NCBI GenBank assembly: GCA_024741835.1 | Contig: JAENRP010000032.1 | Location: 62,775 to 126,774, forward strand | Source of the DNA: Diplocarpon mali | Taxonomy: Eukaryota > Ascomycota > Leotiomycetes > Helotiales > Drepanopezizaceae | Direction: 5' to 3' | Length of the DNA stretch: 64,000 bases | Shown: positions 46,575 to 58,912 of the stretch, piece after piece | How the letters are laid out: each line of letters begins with the position of its first letter | Position numbering within the stretch: position 1 is the stretch's first letter | Translations under genes and position numbers: made by a program | The notes under the pieces: generated by a model | Told to the model about the DNA's origin: nothing | The model's input: the letters and a program-made list of their open reading frames with translations, nothing else | Databases searched by the model: none

Positions 46575-47289
46575 CTAATCGCTGGAGCTCTGGTTTTGAT
46601 AATACTGCGTAGTCGGTATCAGCAAAAGCCCCAAACATCAGCGCCAGAATGACGTCTCCAACTCACGTCTCCTATATCCGAGGCCAGCTTTGCGTTTCCG
46701 CCGAAGTCCCTCATGCTTTTCGGCATCTTCCAGTTGTTCGTTTTGTACCACCAACGTCGGACCTTGGTACCTACGGAGCTACCACTAAGTTCTGCAGTGC
46801 GATTCCAATACCGCCATCCTGAGAGCGCGAGAGTCCAGAGCATGCCCTGGACAAGGGGGAGGACCAGCTATTGACGGCATTAGCTACAAAACACAATACA
46901 TGGTGCACCAGATTCAAGATCAAAATGAATACCTGATCTCTCAGCGTGATGAAGGCCACACCCCAATTACTTTCCGCATTTCTTATACTAGTCAAATAAC
47001 TCTGCTCAAACCTCAAATCAGGCAGAGGCCCAAAGCTATGCCGTCTAGGCACTGGTTCCAACACGCTGTATGGGACATCCTCTTCCTCTTCCTCTTCGAC
47101 TTCAGAGCCATCGATCCCTTCTGAATCATAGGCGTATTTGTCGAGCGACTGGTCTGACCGTGAGAGGGAGACGGGCTGTCTTTGGGAGGCGGCCGTGGAG
47201 GGGTTGAGGTCGTGAGTCGGCGATGGATCACGCTTTATAGAGGCTGACTGGATGGTGGAGGCTATCTCTATGGGAAGTGAGGATGACAT
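46575..47289 (-). CDS. Atg43-like protein (DUF1770 family), candidate mitophagy receptor
   Basis: Three minus-strand exons, 47289-46933, 46867-46667 and 46604-46575, encode 195 residues. The last exon (YYQNQSSSD-stop) rests on a GTGAGT donor and CGCAG acceptor; if unspliced the protein ends differently at 46619. Residues 1-60 are polar. An acidic run EVEEEEEEDVP leads straight into YSVL (74-77), a model Atg8-interacting motif. The family core follows, PLPDLRFEQSYLTSIRNAES, then a hydrophobic stretch from ~120 (LVLPLVQGMLWTLALSGWRYW) that may span a membrane. From memory this is the DUF1770 family, now named after S. pombe Atg43, a mitochondrial outer-membrane mitophagy receptor. Function here is inferred. 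Confidence 0.8.
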
Positions 47290-50200
47290 CGCGATGTGAT
47301 GATGGGTTGGCGTTGCGAGGCCGTAGGTATTTTTGATGTGGAGAGCTTGGTGCGGCTGAGCTTGGGCGGGAGGAGCCGAGGCCCTTATCCCAACGACAAG
47401 GTGTGTTGTTCTGTTCCGGTAACATGACCGTCACCAACAATTCAGGAGTAACTTGTTTCCTCCCAGCTTGTCCAAGTAATGACATCCCGCCTCTGGTTGA
47501 GATGAGCTCGTGCTTCTGTCTTGGAACAGCCTCGATGCATGTGTAATGGCTGTTCCACCGACCTATGTCATTGTCCAAGACAGGCGTGTCAATTGAATTA
47601 CTCTGGCTGATGTACTTGGACCAGTCTACCCAATCAGCCTAGTTTTTTTACAGTCATTGCCTCTTGTTGTACCGAACAGTCTTCTATCGCACGAAATTGG
47701 AGCAAGTGCTCTTTTTTGTCCTTATGTTCGTGCAGGATTCACAATGCGGATATCGCCTCTACATGACCAAGTACAGAATTTATTGGTGATGGATTCGATT
47801 CTGTGTGTATATTGAGCGGTTTTTTCCTCCTGAAACCATTTTCGTATGGGGCGCTGCACGGCATTCATTCAGGACATCTTCAGCTGCGATCTTGAGTATC
47901 ACCATGGACTCCCTATCAAGCGCCAGGCCGAACGTTACCAGAGAAGTAGGTCTTATTGCTAAGCACTTACATGCTCCGCCATCTGGGGTCTTAATACGAT
48001 CGAGTGATGGTGCTTGTCTCATTTCAGGGCATGCTCAACAATTCTTTCCTAGGCCCAATTTGCAAGATCCTTCGTCTCGAGGCATGGCTCGTTAAGAAAC
48101 ACCTGGCTCAATATGCCACTTTTAATGCCATCTTGAGTGTTAGTCACCTCGGCGTCGATGTCGGTGTGTCGTGTATTAACTCGAACGCACTTGACCCCAT
48201 ATTTCTGCATTGACAGCGCCGGCTGATCGCTCGCCTTTCATGTAAACGTAACGTGTTATAAAGGGCTCCCGTCACTCGTCTTTGCGCGCCGAACGCCGGA
48301 AACCTTTCCATGAAACCGCCAGGTGGAAAGAACATGGTAGAAGCCGTCTCCAGACATGACTTGACAGTGCTCCCTGCTTCTGTCAGTGTCTGACGTCCTG
48401 CTGGCATATTTGACACTCTCACCACGCCTTCAACCTCACAATTTTTCTGATCTGGCCCCGGCGCTGGTTTCGCCGCTCAATTCTGTGATTCCTGTTGTGA
48501 ACGCTTGGCACTTAACCTTGAGACAAAATGCATGCACTACCTCAGTTTGTACAGCAGGATCAACGAAATAGAGCTGTTCTGGCTCTTCGGGATCTTGCAT
48601 GCCACCGTTACCTGGCCTGTTCACCATATCTTATGCGGACGATTTCATCCTCGCACCACTACAGAGATCCGAGGATTCCTTTTGTTAAGATATTTGCGCT
48701 AGATATCCGGAGCAAGAGGCGGAAGAAGGTGTGCTCCTGGATTCAGAAACCCAGTTCAATTTGGCATTTCTTTGCGATTACTCAAATTATGTCAGTTCTT
48801 CTGCCACCAACTCGTGTATTTTTTGGTTGCATACTACTAATTTCCGAATGGCTGAATAAAGCTCATACGATCGCTCTTCCGAGATACTGGATCGTGCAAC
48901 GGGCATTGTGATCCACGACTGAGACCTAGCCTCTATATATCTCCAACACAGAGTACAGCAGAGGCAAGTACCATTGTAACATGATACAGTCACGTCATAA
49001 TCGCTGACCTAAATTTCCGAAGTTCTCCCACTCATGCTCAATAGCCAAAGCTCTTTCTATTTGCATTTTACAGTCGAATTTCACCACATTCTCCCCTCAC
49101 AATCCGCAGTCTCTCCAACATCCCCTTCAGATAAACCCTGCCGACTCGCAGCATCTAGGGTCTCAAGTCAAGAAGGCCGCAACATATTACTGTGTACAAC
49201 GCAAGGCTGTGTGCAGTCAAGATCGCATACACGAGACTGAGATGATGTTCCCTCATAGCGCTTGTTCGTCTGGTCCCTGAATCGCTGACGTCTATGCAAG
49301 AAGATATGATGGGTTTCATACATACACATTCCCACTCCTAACGTGAAAGCCGCAGGTGTGCGCGAACAGCAGGCGCGCAAGTGGAGGGGTAGCTCCGTAC
49401 TCTGAAGTAGCAAAGTTGAGAAGGGAGCGCACCAAATGAGCTGTTATATTTTTGGCTTTCAGCTCAATCGGGTTGCGTGATCATGGTGAATCATATTCTT
49501 CAAAATGGTCGGCCGGCTCGGAGAACAAGAGAGGCGAATGGGAAGCCGAACTCCATGTTGAACTTTCTCACTCATCCCAGCGGAGGGAGAGCGACTGAAA
49601 GAGCACAGAGGAGAGACGAAGTATGTTGTGTACTGGTGAAGGTTATACAACTCATGCATATGACTTTTGCACAACGCCACTCTGTGGTATGCGGCACCGG
49701 CCGAAACGTACGATGCCAGCTGCCGCATCGGGCCGTTGCTATTGAGTGCTTGTCGATGGGGCTTAAACACAATAAACCTTGTTATCGACCCGTTCACATC
49801 GGTTTGGATCAACCGAGATGCAGGGGAAGAGAGGCGCTGGAAGGAAAGGGCAAGAAAGAGAAGTAGGTGAAAAGGAGAAGAAGCAGAAGAAGAGGAGGAA
49901 GAGGAGGAAGAGAGGGAAAAACAAAAGGGCCCTTGGTTCGTCTGAGTCCCATCTGTGATAATCTCATTTCCTGATTCGAAAGCAGTGGGAGTCCTGGGAC
50001 GCAGAGTATGTGGACCGGCGCACAAGGCCTCTGCGGACCGGTAAATGAAAGCCTCTCGTCACCGTTGGAGCATGTGCTGGGTTTGGATTCAGCTCCGGCT
50101 ATAATATATCGTGCAACAGCCAGACAGTGGATCCCCGGATGTCATTTCCAGACCAATAATCTCATCTAGACTCTCTACACAGCCCAAGACTCTGCAGGGC

Positions 50201-51607
50201 TCTTACCGCGTGGGGAGAGCAGATCTCTTATCAAGCCCTAGACTTGCCAGGCGAGACGACCAAAGGATGTTCGAGGCTCGGTAGACTAGAAGGGAAGCGG
50301 AAGCTTGAAGTGGGCATCTCGCTTTGGTTTGCTCGCTGCCTTTGCTCCTCCCCGTGTCCGGCCCACAGACGTGGAAAGGTCCCGTTCGGAATACTCAAGA
50401 GCATGCGAGCGAGCAGAGGAATTTCAGACACTACCGACGGTTCCGAACGATGGGGATAAACAACCTCGTCCGTCCTGCGCCTGGCACTCGCTCCTGAACC
50501 CATGCTTGATCGGGCCTCTGATCGCAACGCCCACCTCCAGAAAGTCTCCCACAACCATGGATGCGCTCGCATGCGGCGAGGATTTTCAGGAAGAGCATAC
50601 TTCGACATCACCATGGCGATATCTGGGCATCTTCATCCTGATGCGCCAGCCAGTGGCGTTGCTGCGTGCCTAGGTATCTCAAAGGTAGCATACCGACTCG
50701 CAAATGTTCCGACCTCTCCAATGTGCTCAAGCTTCTGCTGGGGACGGTGACGAGCTCCGATCTCAGCAGGAAGTACAATACAGGCCCTGGCCAGGTCCTT
50801 TTGCCCTAAACTGCGTTGCATGGCTTGGTGGGACGAGACGAGAGGACCAAACTACTGCAGTCAGTCGATCAAAAAGCACAAGAAACTCTCCACCCCCGCT
50901 GTACCTCCACGCTCGTCGCAATCACTGGGGCTCTGGTCTCGCTTGCTGCAGACACTCGCGGCCAGATAAATATGACAGAAGAGACGAGATGAGCTTCTCA
51001 ACGCCTCGGTGCGGATATCTGCAACTCCTCGCCCATCACTTGGCTGCCCGCCCCCTTGTACCTTCGGAGGCAGGCTGGATTTGACTGGCAACTGGCACAT
51101 GTCATCAGTATGTCATACTAGTGCGGCGTTGCCATGCGTCTTGTCACTTCTCACTGTCAACATCTCCTCGGGTCATCCCGTCGCATCGGTCCGCTCAACT
51201 CTTCTAGCCTTCTCCCCCCCTCTCATACCCTCCGCACTCTTTCTCTCCTCTTTCCTGGTGCCATCTCCTGGTATCTTGCTTTCGTCTCCTTCCGTATCAA
51301 AAACATAAAGCGCGGGATCGCAAGAGCAAACTTTTCTGGTTTCACGGCGCATGCAAACTCGCGGCTCGGAAAGCACCGCTAGTGTTTGAATACGCAGCTC
51401 TGCGAGAAAGAAGGGAGGCGTGGATGAGCCTCAGCAATCTCCACGGAGTGGCGGATTGCTGGCGACTCTTGTGAGGCTAAGAGGGCGATGGATGGATTGT
51501 TTACAACTCACGACTTGATCATATAACGACCTGGCCGGTCTTTGGAGAAGAACGGAAGCGCATCTATTCATCATTTTGCATAGTTACCAGATATCTGATT
51601 CAACACC
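47290..51607. other. 4.3-kb region without supported genes
   Basis: Located between the starts of the divergent Atg43-like and AzgA genes. Frames of 60-188 codons occur on both strands without recognisable similarity or splice structure. A purine-rich GAAGA/GGAAGA stretch lies at 49870-49925. No tRNA or other RNA was recognised. Confidence 0.45.
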
Positions 51608-53593
51608 ATGGGCAGGGTCTGTTTGTAGAATGCTGTGGTTTCATGGCTGTAGCTAATATCTTCAGGTTGAGAGGACAAACATGGCCGTGGCCAGGAGCCC
51701 TGTGGGACGACACTTCAGACTAGAGTTCTCTGGACATCTGCATGAGAGAAAGGGATCCAGATTCGTCACAGAATTAAGGGCAGGCCTTGCTACTTTCTTT
51801 GCCATGGCATACATCATCTCTGTCAATGCATCTATAGTTGCCGGTACGCGTCCTCTACCTAGGTTCATGCCATGCTAATCTGACCAGCCAGCGGAGGTAC
51901 CTGTGTGTGTGAGCCAAACAATACAGTGCCCTCAGACAAACACTGCCTAAGTCTCAATAATCCTTCAACAGCTGCGTACAATACTTGCAAGCAAGAGATA
52001 AACCGAGACTTGGTGACAGCTACAGCAGCCATATCATGCCTGACTAGCTTCTGTATGGGGCTTTTCGCAAACATGCCTATTGCTCTGGCCCCGGGGATGG
52101 GATTGAACGCCTATTTCACCTACCAAGTTGTCGGCCCCAACGGTTCAGGGGTCATCTCTTATCAACTGGCTTTGACAGCCGTGTTTGTCGAAGGGCTCAT
52201 CTTCGTCGTACTGTCTGTACTGGGACTCAGACAGTGGCTGGCCCGCATGATCCCACGAAGCCTTAAGATCGCGAGTGGAGCCGGGATAGGACTCTACCTT
52301 GCGCTCATTGGCCTCACCTACGATGCTGGGATCGGAGCCATAACTGGTGGTGGTGGTACTAGTGAACCTATAGCCCTGGCTGGATGTACTCCCGTACAAT
52401 TCAGACCTGTCACGGGGACGTGCGTCTCTGGCAAGATGCGCAATCCTACTCTATGGCTCGGCATCTTCTGTGGTGGGATTTTCACTGCATTTCTGATGAT
52501 GTACCGAGTGAAGGGAGCTATCATCGCCGGCATACTCTTGGTATCTATCATCTCATGGCCACGCGGGACCCCCGTCACTCACTTCCCAGATACCCCTATC
52601 GGCAATTCAGCTTTCGGCTTCTTCAAGAAGGTCGTTACTTTTTACCCAATAAAACATGTCCTTGTCGTGCAAGACTGGAGCATCATTCGAGAGAATGGCG
52701 GCCAGTTTGCCATCGCCCTCGTCACCTTTCTCTACGTCGACATCCTCGACTGTACCGGAACCCTCTACTCGATGGCACGCTTCTGCGGAGCAATGGATGA
52801 AGACACTCAAGACTTCGAAGGCAGCGCAATCGCATACCTCGTCGATGCGATGGGCATCACCGTTGGCTCCCTCTTCGGCTCCCCCCCTGTAACAGTCTTT
52901 ATAGAATCAGGTGCTGGAATTTCAGAAGGCGGCACAACCGGCATCACTGCCTGCGTGACCGGTCTCTGCTTCTTCGTCTCGATATTCTTTGCTCCTATAT
53001 TTGCTAGCATCCCCCCTTGGGCTACGGGATGTACGCTGATCCTTGTGGGTGCAATGATGGCACGCGCATGCACGGATATCAACTGGCGCTATATCGGCGA
53101 CTCTATTCCCGCCTTCCTTACCATGGCACTTATGCCCTTCACCTACTCCATCGCCTACGGCCTCATCGTCGGCATTGCTACCTACACGATCCTCAATACC
53201 GGCGCCTGGCTCATCGCGCAAGCCTCTGGCGGACGCATCGTCCCCCACGACTACGAGCACAAGGACTACTGGACCTATAGAGTCCGCGGCGGCTTGTTAC
53301 CTGGCTGGCTCAAGCGAGCAGCGAGAGGCAAGAAAGATTTCTGGCGTGAGTGGGATTTCGATGCGGAGGAGCTGACGAGAGATACTTATCTGACGACCCG
53401 CAAGGCGCAGCGAGAGAGCGGCGGCAGCGTGATGACGACGCCGGGTATTGGCCCGCTGGACCAGCCGACTGCGATATCTACGGACGGGATCGTCACGGGC
53501 GATCGGAGCTGGGAGCGGCGAGGTACCTCGACATATCCCGTACAGATGGATGTTGGAAGCAAAGCGGACTCGGGGGCTCAGGCCAGGAGGTGA
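51608..53593 (+). CDS. azgA: AzgA-type purine (adenine/guanine/hypoxanthine) permease
   Basis: Three exons, 51608-51616, 51666-51843 and 51888-53593, encode 630 residues. The 9-base first exon (ATG GGC AGG) gives MGRVERTNMAVARSPVGRHFRLE, the usual AzgA start, joined over a 49-bp intron. Next are HERKGSRFVTELRAGLATFFAMAYIISVNASI, the first membrane segment, and a short luminal loop with cysteines. About a dozen further hydrophobic segments include NMPIALAPGMGLNAYFTY (substrate-site motif), LYVDILDCTGTLYSMA and GSPPVTVFIESGAGISEGGTTG. The cytosolic tail (~120 residues) is charged. AzgA proteins are plasma-membrane proton symporters for purine bases, distinct from the UapA family. Purine induction is likely by family but no motif was identified. 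Assignment is firm. Confidence 0.95.
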
Positions 53594-55834
53594 ATGACTA
53601 GTGATTGGTTGAAATGATCTCGGGTGGCGAAGGGATAGATGCTAGAGCACATCAGACACAGGCTGGGAAGTGAGCGAGTTGGGTTGGGAGACGGCAAAAC
53701 GTCAGGATGGTATCTGTACGATTGAGACGTCACCAAGATGCTACGTAGTGAGACTGGTGCGTGGATACCTGGCACAGGCCCTCGATGCGCGTCTACCATC
53801 GTGCAAGGGCGGGTAATAATATGCCTCTCCGGACTCTACAGATCGTGTCAAGTCCCACCGATGCATGAGTAGCAAGAGGGCTCGTCTTCTTCGGAAGCAT
53901 TGCATTCTGAGCTTGAGGGCCCGGCCAAGTCCCCCCTCGTCCGCCAAACCCAGCCCCAGCCCTCTCGTCCACACGATTTCTCAAAACATCATCCGCTCCC
54001 TCGCCCCCGCCCCCCTCCACCCCGGACGTCTCCTGCCGTGAGCCTCTCGGCCATCGATGCCAGCCTCGCTCCAAGACCGCCGGGATCCTACCCACCCAGC
54101 GCCAGCCGGGAAACCGTACGCCCAGAGACGCGGCGCGTGCGGAGGCTCGTCCAGCGCACCAGTGCTCGCCCGCACCGGCGTCGAGTCGGGGCGGATCTGC
54201 CGCCTCCAGATGCTGGTGGCCGTGCCGAGTCTGGGGTGTGAGGTGGGCTGGTAGGCTCCGGGAGCTTCCCAAGTCACCAGGCGCACCCCTCGTAGCCGGG
54301 GCTGGACGACCCGGCTTCTCGAGAGGGGGCGGATGTTCGGGGTCGAGACCTCGAGAGCCGCCGTCACGACAGCTGGCTCCTCGGCATGGAGCTCCGTGCT
54401 GCCGCGTGGGCAGCGGAGGTGGATACCAAGTCTCGGGGAGGCTGCGGCGCGATCGACGGCGGCACCCTTTCATTCGGAGAAAATAAACTCGTCACTGTGC
54501 TCGCGAGGATGCAGGTAACACCCCCGGCGCTCCGACGTCCTCCCTCCCCTTCCAACGCCCTCGCACACCTCGACCAACCAGCTCCTCAGCCGCTCTCGTT
54601 TCGAGGAACTCGTTCGCGTCGGCGTGCCCGCAGGTGCCGAGCGCTGTCCAGCCCGCTGCATTCGCGTTGGATGTCCATCTGCATTTGGGGGTGCTGGGCT
54701 TTCATGCCTTGGCTAGATGAGAAGAGCGCGATGCGCAGGATGCCAGAGCTCGAGGGAGGGAGGCCGGACAGCGGGGGCGAGGAGCCATCGTCGTGTAGAA
54801 GCGCCGGGTGTTATTATAAGGTAGTCGTCCTCCGACGACCTGTGGATTGGCGTCAGCAGCTGAGCGGGCGGGAAGTGATACAGTGGCTTGTCGAGACGGG
54901 GCCAAGGACGACTAGAAACCCTAAAACCAAGCTGAATCATCAACATGCCAAGACACAGCTGATCACTGGAGCAGCTCTGCTGCCCCTGCTCGACTAAGTA
55001 TTGTTCGGTTCAGCATGCATCGTACCCTAGCGATGTGCGACTTTTGTCGAAATCTCTCTCGAGCCAGAAATGTAAACTTCGAAACGAAAGAACCCCTCTC
55101 CATTGCAACGATCAAGCGTGTCCTTCTACAGCAGAGGCTCACCTGGGCCACCCCGTCTCGCCCCAGGGACTCAGCAGGGTACTTCCACATCATGTCAGAC
55201 CGTCGGAGGAACAAGAGCGATAGACAGCAAATGATGGGCACTAAGCGATCCCCTTCTCATTCAATTTGCCTATCCCCATCCCTCCCCCAGATAAATTCAA
55301 CATCAGTATCACTAGTGGTAAAGTACGTGGAAGCCAGAACACCCATCCAATCCGATCCCGCTGTGCCGTCCGAATCAAATGATCAACCGCACGAGTCACC
55401 ATCCCAATCCAGCTTGCAAATCACAAGAGCCAGAATTAAGCAACGCTACCGAAATGAAGACGCAAAGAAAGGAAGATCTATCCCATCCAACCTCCAACCC
55501 AAAAGAGATACGTAACAGTAGTCCAACCTCATCATCGTCATCTAAATATGCAGTACAAAGTGAGCAGTGACGCCAGACCCCCCCCCGGCCCTCTGACGTA
55601 CCGGATCCAGCTTCTCCCCTTCGTCTTTCCAATCAAGTCGAGTCGATCGGCTCTGGCATGCAATTCGTCCTTCATCTTGCGCGTGTGTCCAAGCCATCGA
55701 CTGCTGGATCGTGTCGCGCCTCTTTTGCCTGATCGTAACGTCGTGACTCGTCAATCTCTCCGCCACACGAGTGCTCCTCTGGATCTTCTCGGTCTCGACG
55801 AATGAGAGAGTCATGATGCATCATGCTCGTCCGG
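53594..55834. other. 2.2-kb region without supported genes
   Basis: Between the convergent ends of the AzgA and forkhead genes. Frames up to 226 codons appear on both strands but overlap each other, are Arg/Pro-biased and have no recognisable family. No RNA gene or clear repeat was found. Confidence 0.5.
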
Positions 55835-58090
55835 CTAGAAGCGAGATGTGAAGCTTCGTCCAAGAGGGGGTCGACCAGTGCCGGCCTTGGGCGATCTCTT
55901 GGCGATATGGCTGGAAGCGTTTCCTCCGGCACCTGACCCGATCTTCTGGAAGCCCTGCATGATATCCCAACCCTCGTGGATCTCCTCCGCGAGAAACTCC
56001 GAGCCGAAGAAGTCATCCGGGGGGAGGTCGAAGGCAGCCAGGTTGAACTTGGGAGTGGCTCTCTTCGTTGGAGAATCAAGACCCAGCAGCCGGCTCGGTG
56101 ACTCCGTGAGCCCCAGCGTCTTCGTAGGGGAGCCCGAGTTGTTCACGTTGGGAGTGAACTTGAGGAGAGGGGTCGGTGTGAGGCTCTTGTGCAGGCTGGC
56201 GTTGGAGATATCTGCCAAGATGTTGGCAGATCTCGACCGGTCTAAGCGGGGGCGCTTTGCTGATCGCTTCTCAGGGGAACCATTACCCACGGGAAGCACG
56301 TTCGACGAGTTATCGGTGAAGATGTCAAAGTCCGCACCGAAGTCCTGGAACGCGTAGCTGCTTGAATCATCAAGGTGGAAAGCAGGGCTCCATGGCGCAT
56401 TGGTGTCTTCCAGCGTCGTCATTCCGCGAAGGGGCGAGCCGACCATCTCCCGGACCCGGTCTCGATGCATCCGCAGGTTGGTGTTGGGGGAGATGGAGGG
56501 AGGAGGGCGAACCGGAGCCTTGAGCTTCACGGCCGGGGTGAGGGGGGGCAGCATGGAGCGCTCGTTCCTCGTAGTACTCGGACGTAGAGGAGATGACGAG
56601 GGAACGCCAGACAGAGCACAACCCTGTGTAGGGCTCTCGTAGGAGGAGCCGCGAAGGCGGGCAATCTCCTCCTCCGCCCGACCACGCTGGATCCTGGGGC
56701 GATCGGCTTCAGAGGTAAGCAGGCGGTGCGGACGGATGGCCGAGGAGTCGAGTGACGAGAAGTACCCACTATCGTCCGTCGGGGCGTCTTTCCGCTTGTG
56801 AGAGCGGGCGGTGGCGGACGAAGGGAAGCGGGGAACAGGCGGAGGGGTATCGTGTCGTTTTTGCGTATGCCGGGCAACCGGGGGGGATGAATGCATGGCG
56901 GCCGTGGGAGGTGACGAGTGAATCAAGGGAGACGAGGGAACCCCGATGTCATCGTTCTCCGGGTCCGTGTTGCAAGCGTCCGACCCGGGTATGGTCGCAT
57001 CAGAAGACAGCTCTTGAGTAGGAGGTCCGGGGTCCGGCAGTGCGTAGGTCGCCCGAGGCGGAAGCTCGGGGGGGTGTGTGGGAGGCGGCGGGGGCTTGAA
57101 CTGAGCGGTTTCCGGGAGATTGACTGGCGACGAGTTCGTCGAGGGCACCGGTAGATTCTCATTGGGTCCGGCAGATTTCTTCGCGATCTTCTCCTTGATG
57201 AATGCATGCTCCATCCCCGACTGGATTGCCCAGTAATTTCCCTTTCCCGGATCATCCTTCGGTCGTTCCTGCTTGATGAATGCCTTGTTGAGGCTGAGGT
57301 TGTGCCGGATGCTGTTCTGCCATCCTGCGTCGTGAGCGTTGTAGAATGAATACGTGTCGGAGATCCACTTGTAGATTTGCGCCAGCGTAAGTCGTCGGTT
57401 TGGTGCTCGTAAGATAGACATTCCGATCAGCTGAGCGTAGCTGTGAGGTGGCTTGGTGCCATCGTCGTGGAGTGGTGGAAACGAGTCCGGGGCAGGCAGA
57501 TCCTCGTATTCCAGAGGCTCCTCTCCCTCCGGACTTGGTTCGATCTTGACTTGCTTGGCGGGTCTAGACTCATGGATCGGGGCAGCATCAAGCAGGCGCT
57601 TCCGAGGGGGCTTCCGATCATAAAACCGATCCCGGGAGAAGTTCGCTCCGCCGTCCAGAGATGGCGCGATGGGTTGGTAAGATGGCGGATAGTTCTCTTG
57701 ATCCGGCAACGCGTTTGTCAAATTCGAGAATGAATTCTGCGGCCTCAACTTGGCCGTGCTCGGCTGCTTCTTCTCCATCGAGTCGGTGCTAAACGAAGAT
57801 CCTCCGGGCGGTGGCATCGATATCGAGTTCAGCTTGTTGGTAAAGGGGGCTCTCGAAGGCGAGCTGGATGACTGGGGAGCCGACTTGAGGGGGGATTGCT
57901 TGCTCGGCCCAGCGTGTGGCGGATTGAACACGATCTTCCTTCTCGACGCGGCATTCTTGATGGGCCGATGTGATGACGGCTTCTTCGTGTTGTTCGCGTG
58001 CTGTTCCGAGGGCATAGGGGCGCGGTCGAACGACGAGGCTGGATCTTGGTAGATCTGCAGCGGCTGCTGCGAATAACGCGTCGACGACAT
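55835..58090 (-). CDS. Forkhead transcription factor (Sep1/HCM1 type)
   Basis: A single exon of 751 residues on the minus strand. The start MSSTRYSQQPLQIYQDP at 58090 is preferred; an in-frame Met at 58183 would add 31 residues. The N-terminal ~210 residues are disordered, with basic clusters (RKPPRKRL near 160). The forkhead winged-helix domain is at about 213-300: KPPHSYAQLIGMSILRAP, then WQNSIRHNLSLNKAFIK with the recognition helix, and DDPGKGNYWAI. The long Pro/Ser-rich C-terminal region contains many SP/TP sites suited to CDK control, plus conserved-looking patches (MREMVGSPLRG-like, PSRLLGLDSPTKRATP, DFFGSEFL near the end). There is no FHA domain, which separates it from the FKH1/2 group. 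Related fungal factors drive cell-cycle genes for septation and late S phase. Confidence 0.9.
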   Translation of the reverse strand: MSSTRYSQQPLQIYQDPASSFDRAPMPSEQHANNTKKPSSHRPIKNAASRRKIVFNPPHAGPSKQSPLKSAPQSSSSPSRAPFTNKLNSISMPPPGGSSFSTDSMEKKQPSTAKLRPQNSFSNLTNALPDQENYPPSYQPIAPSLDGGANFSRDRFYDRKPPRKRLLDAAPIHESRPAKQVKIEPSPEGEEPLEYEDLPAPDSFPPLHDDGTKPPHSYAQLIGMSILRAPNRRLTLAQIYKWISDTYSFYNAHDAGWQNSIRHNLSLNKAFIKQERPKDDPGKGNYWAIQSGMEHAFIKEKIAKKSAGPNENLPVPSTNSSPVNLPETAQFKPPPPPTHPPELPPRATYALPDPGPPTQELSSDATIPGSDACNTDPENDDIGVPSSPLIHSSPPTAAMHSSPPVARHTQKRHDTPPPVPRFPSSATARSHKRKDAPTDDSGYFSSLDSSAIRPHRLLTSEADRPRIQRGRAEEEIARLRGSSYESPTQGCALSGVPSSSPLRPSTTRNERSMLPPLTPAVKLKAPVRPPPSISPNTNLRMHRDRVREMVGSPLRGMTTLEDTNAPWSPAFHLDDSSSYAFQDFGADFDIFTDNSSNVLPVGNGSPEKRSAKRPRLDRSRSANILADISNASLHKSLTPTPLLKFTPNVNNSGSPTKTLGLTESPSRLLGLDSPTKRATPKFNLAAFDLPPDDFFGSEFLAEEIHEGWDIMQGFQKIGSGAGGNASSHIAKRSPKAGTGRPPLGRSFTSRF

Positions 58091-58881
58091 GGTGGGTCGG
58101 CGATGCAGTGAAGGTGGGAAGTCGTGGTAGCTTGTGTGGGTATGGTCGGTCGATTCTGGAAATGTCGGCGTGAGCTGCAGCATCTGGTGTCAGCCGTGGT
58201 AGAAGGAGTGAGAGATCTTGGGACGAGATCTGAGAAGGCGAGAAGCCCTACAGTGCCGAAGTGGGAGCTGAAGTGCGCTGGCAAGGATCGTCGATCGGAT
58301 TGTGGAGCGAGATTAGCTGGGTGGATTCCGCGTTGGGCAGAGGGAAGCAAGGGCAAGTGAGGCCAGGAGTATGGGAGAGTGACGGGTGTCGCAAGGGGGA
58401 CGTCTGGCTGGTTTGGCTGGTGGCTGGATATCGAGATACTCTCGTAGCTGCGGCCTGGGGGGGGGGGAGTGAGGAGGAAGTTGAGGTTCTCGAGTTGGGA
58501 AGAAGGGCGAGGGGAGGCGACGCGTTGACTTGAGTGGGCCAGATGGTGGGTAGGTGGGTAGGTGGTAGGTGGGGGGGGGGGAGGGGGAGGATGATGGTGG
58601 GATGATGGGAGGACAGTCGCGGCACGGCAGCGAGGAATGGAGGAAGAGCGCAAGGACCGGTCGTCGGTAGGGCAGAGGAGGAGAATTGAAGCAGCACCAG
58701 CGACGTCTCGTGCGAGAGTCCCGGCCGGGGCTGCAGGTTTGTATTGTGCCTTGGCAATATTTCTCTCTGATATATCACGGCGGGCCTCGCCCTCAGCGGC
58801 CGGCCGCGCCAGCGCTCCCACTCGCCGGCTCGTATTCGAGTGGGAAGTCAGGCGGATCGATCCTCAGTTCGGTCAACTTCA

Positions 58882-58912
58882 ATGCTGCTGCTGCTGTTGT
58901 TGCTGCTGCTGC
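58882..58912. repeat. CTG/TTG triplet microsatellite
   Basis: About ten triplets (CTG with TTG interruptions) in the upstream region of the forkhead gene. Confidence 0.8.

Noticed and set aside
55015..55515. 166-codon plus-strand frame between AzgA and the forkhead gene
   Set aside because: No domain, no conserved motif and a composition like surrounding non-coding DNA; kept only as unannotated sequence.
57829..58821. 330-codon minus-strand frame upstream of and overlapping the forkhead gene
   Set aside because: It is out of frame with the forkhead protein, biased to Pro/Ser/Arg, and reads through simple repeats.
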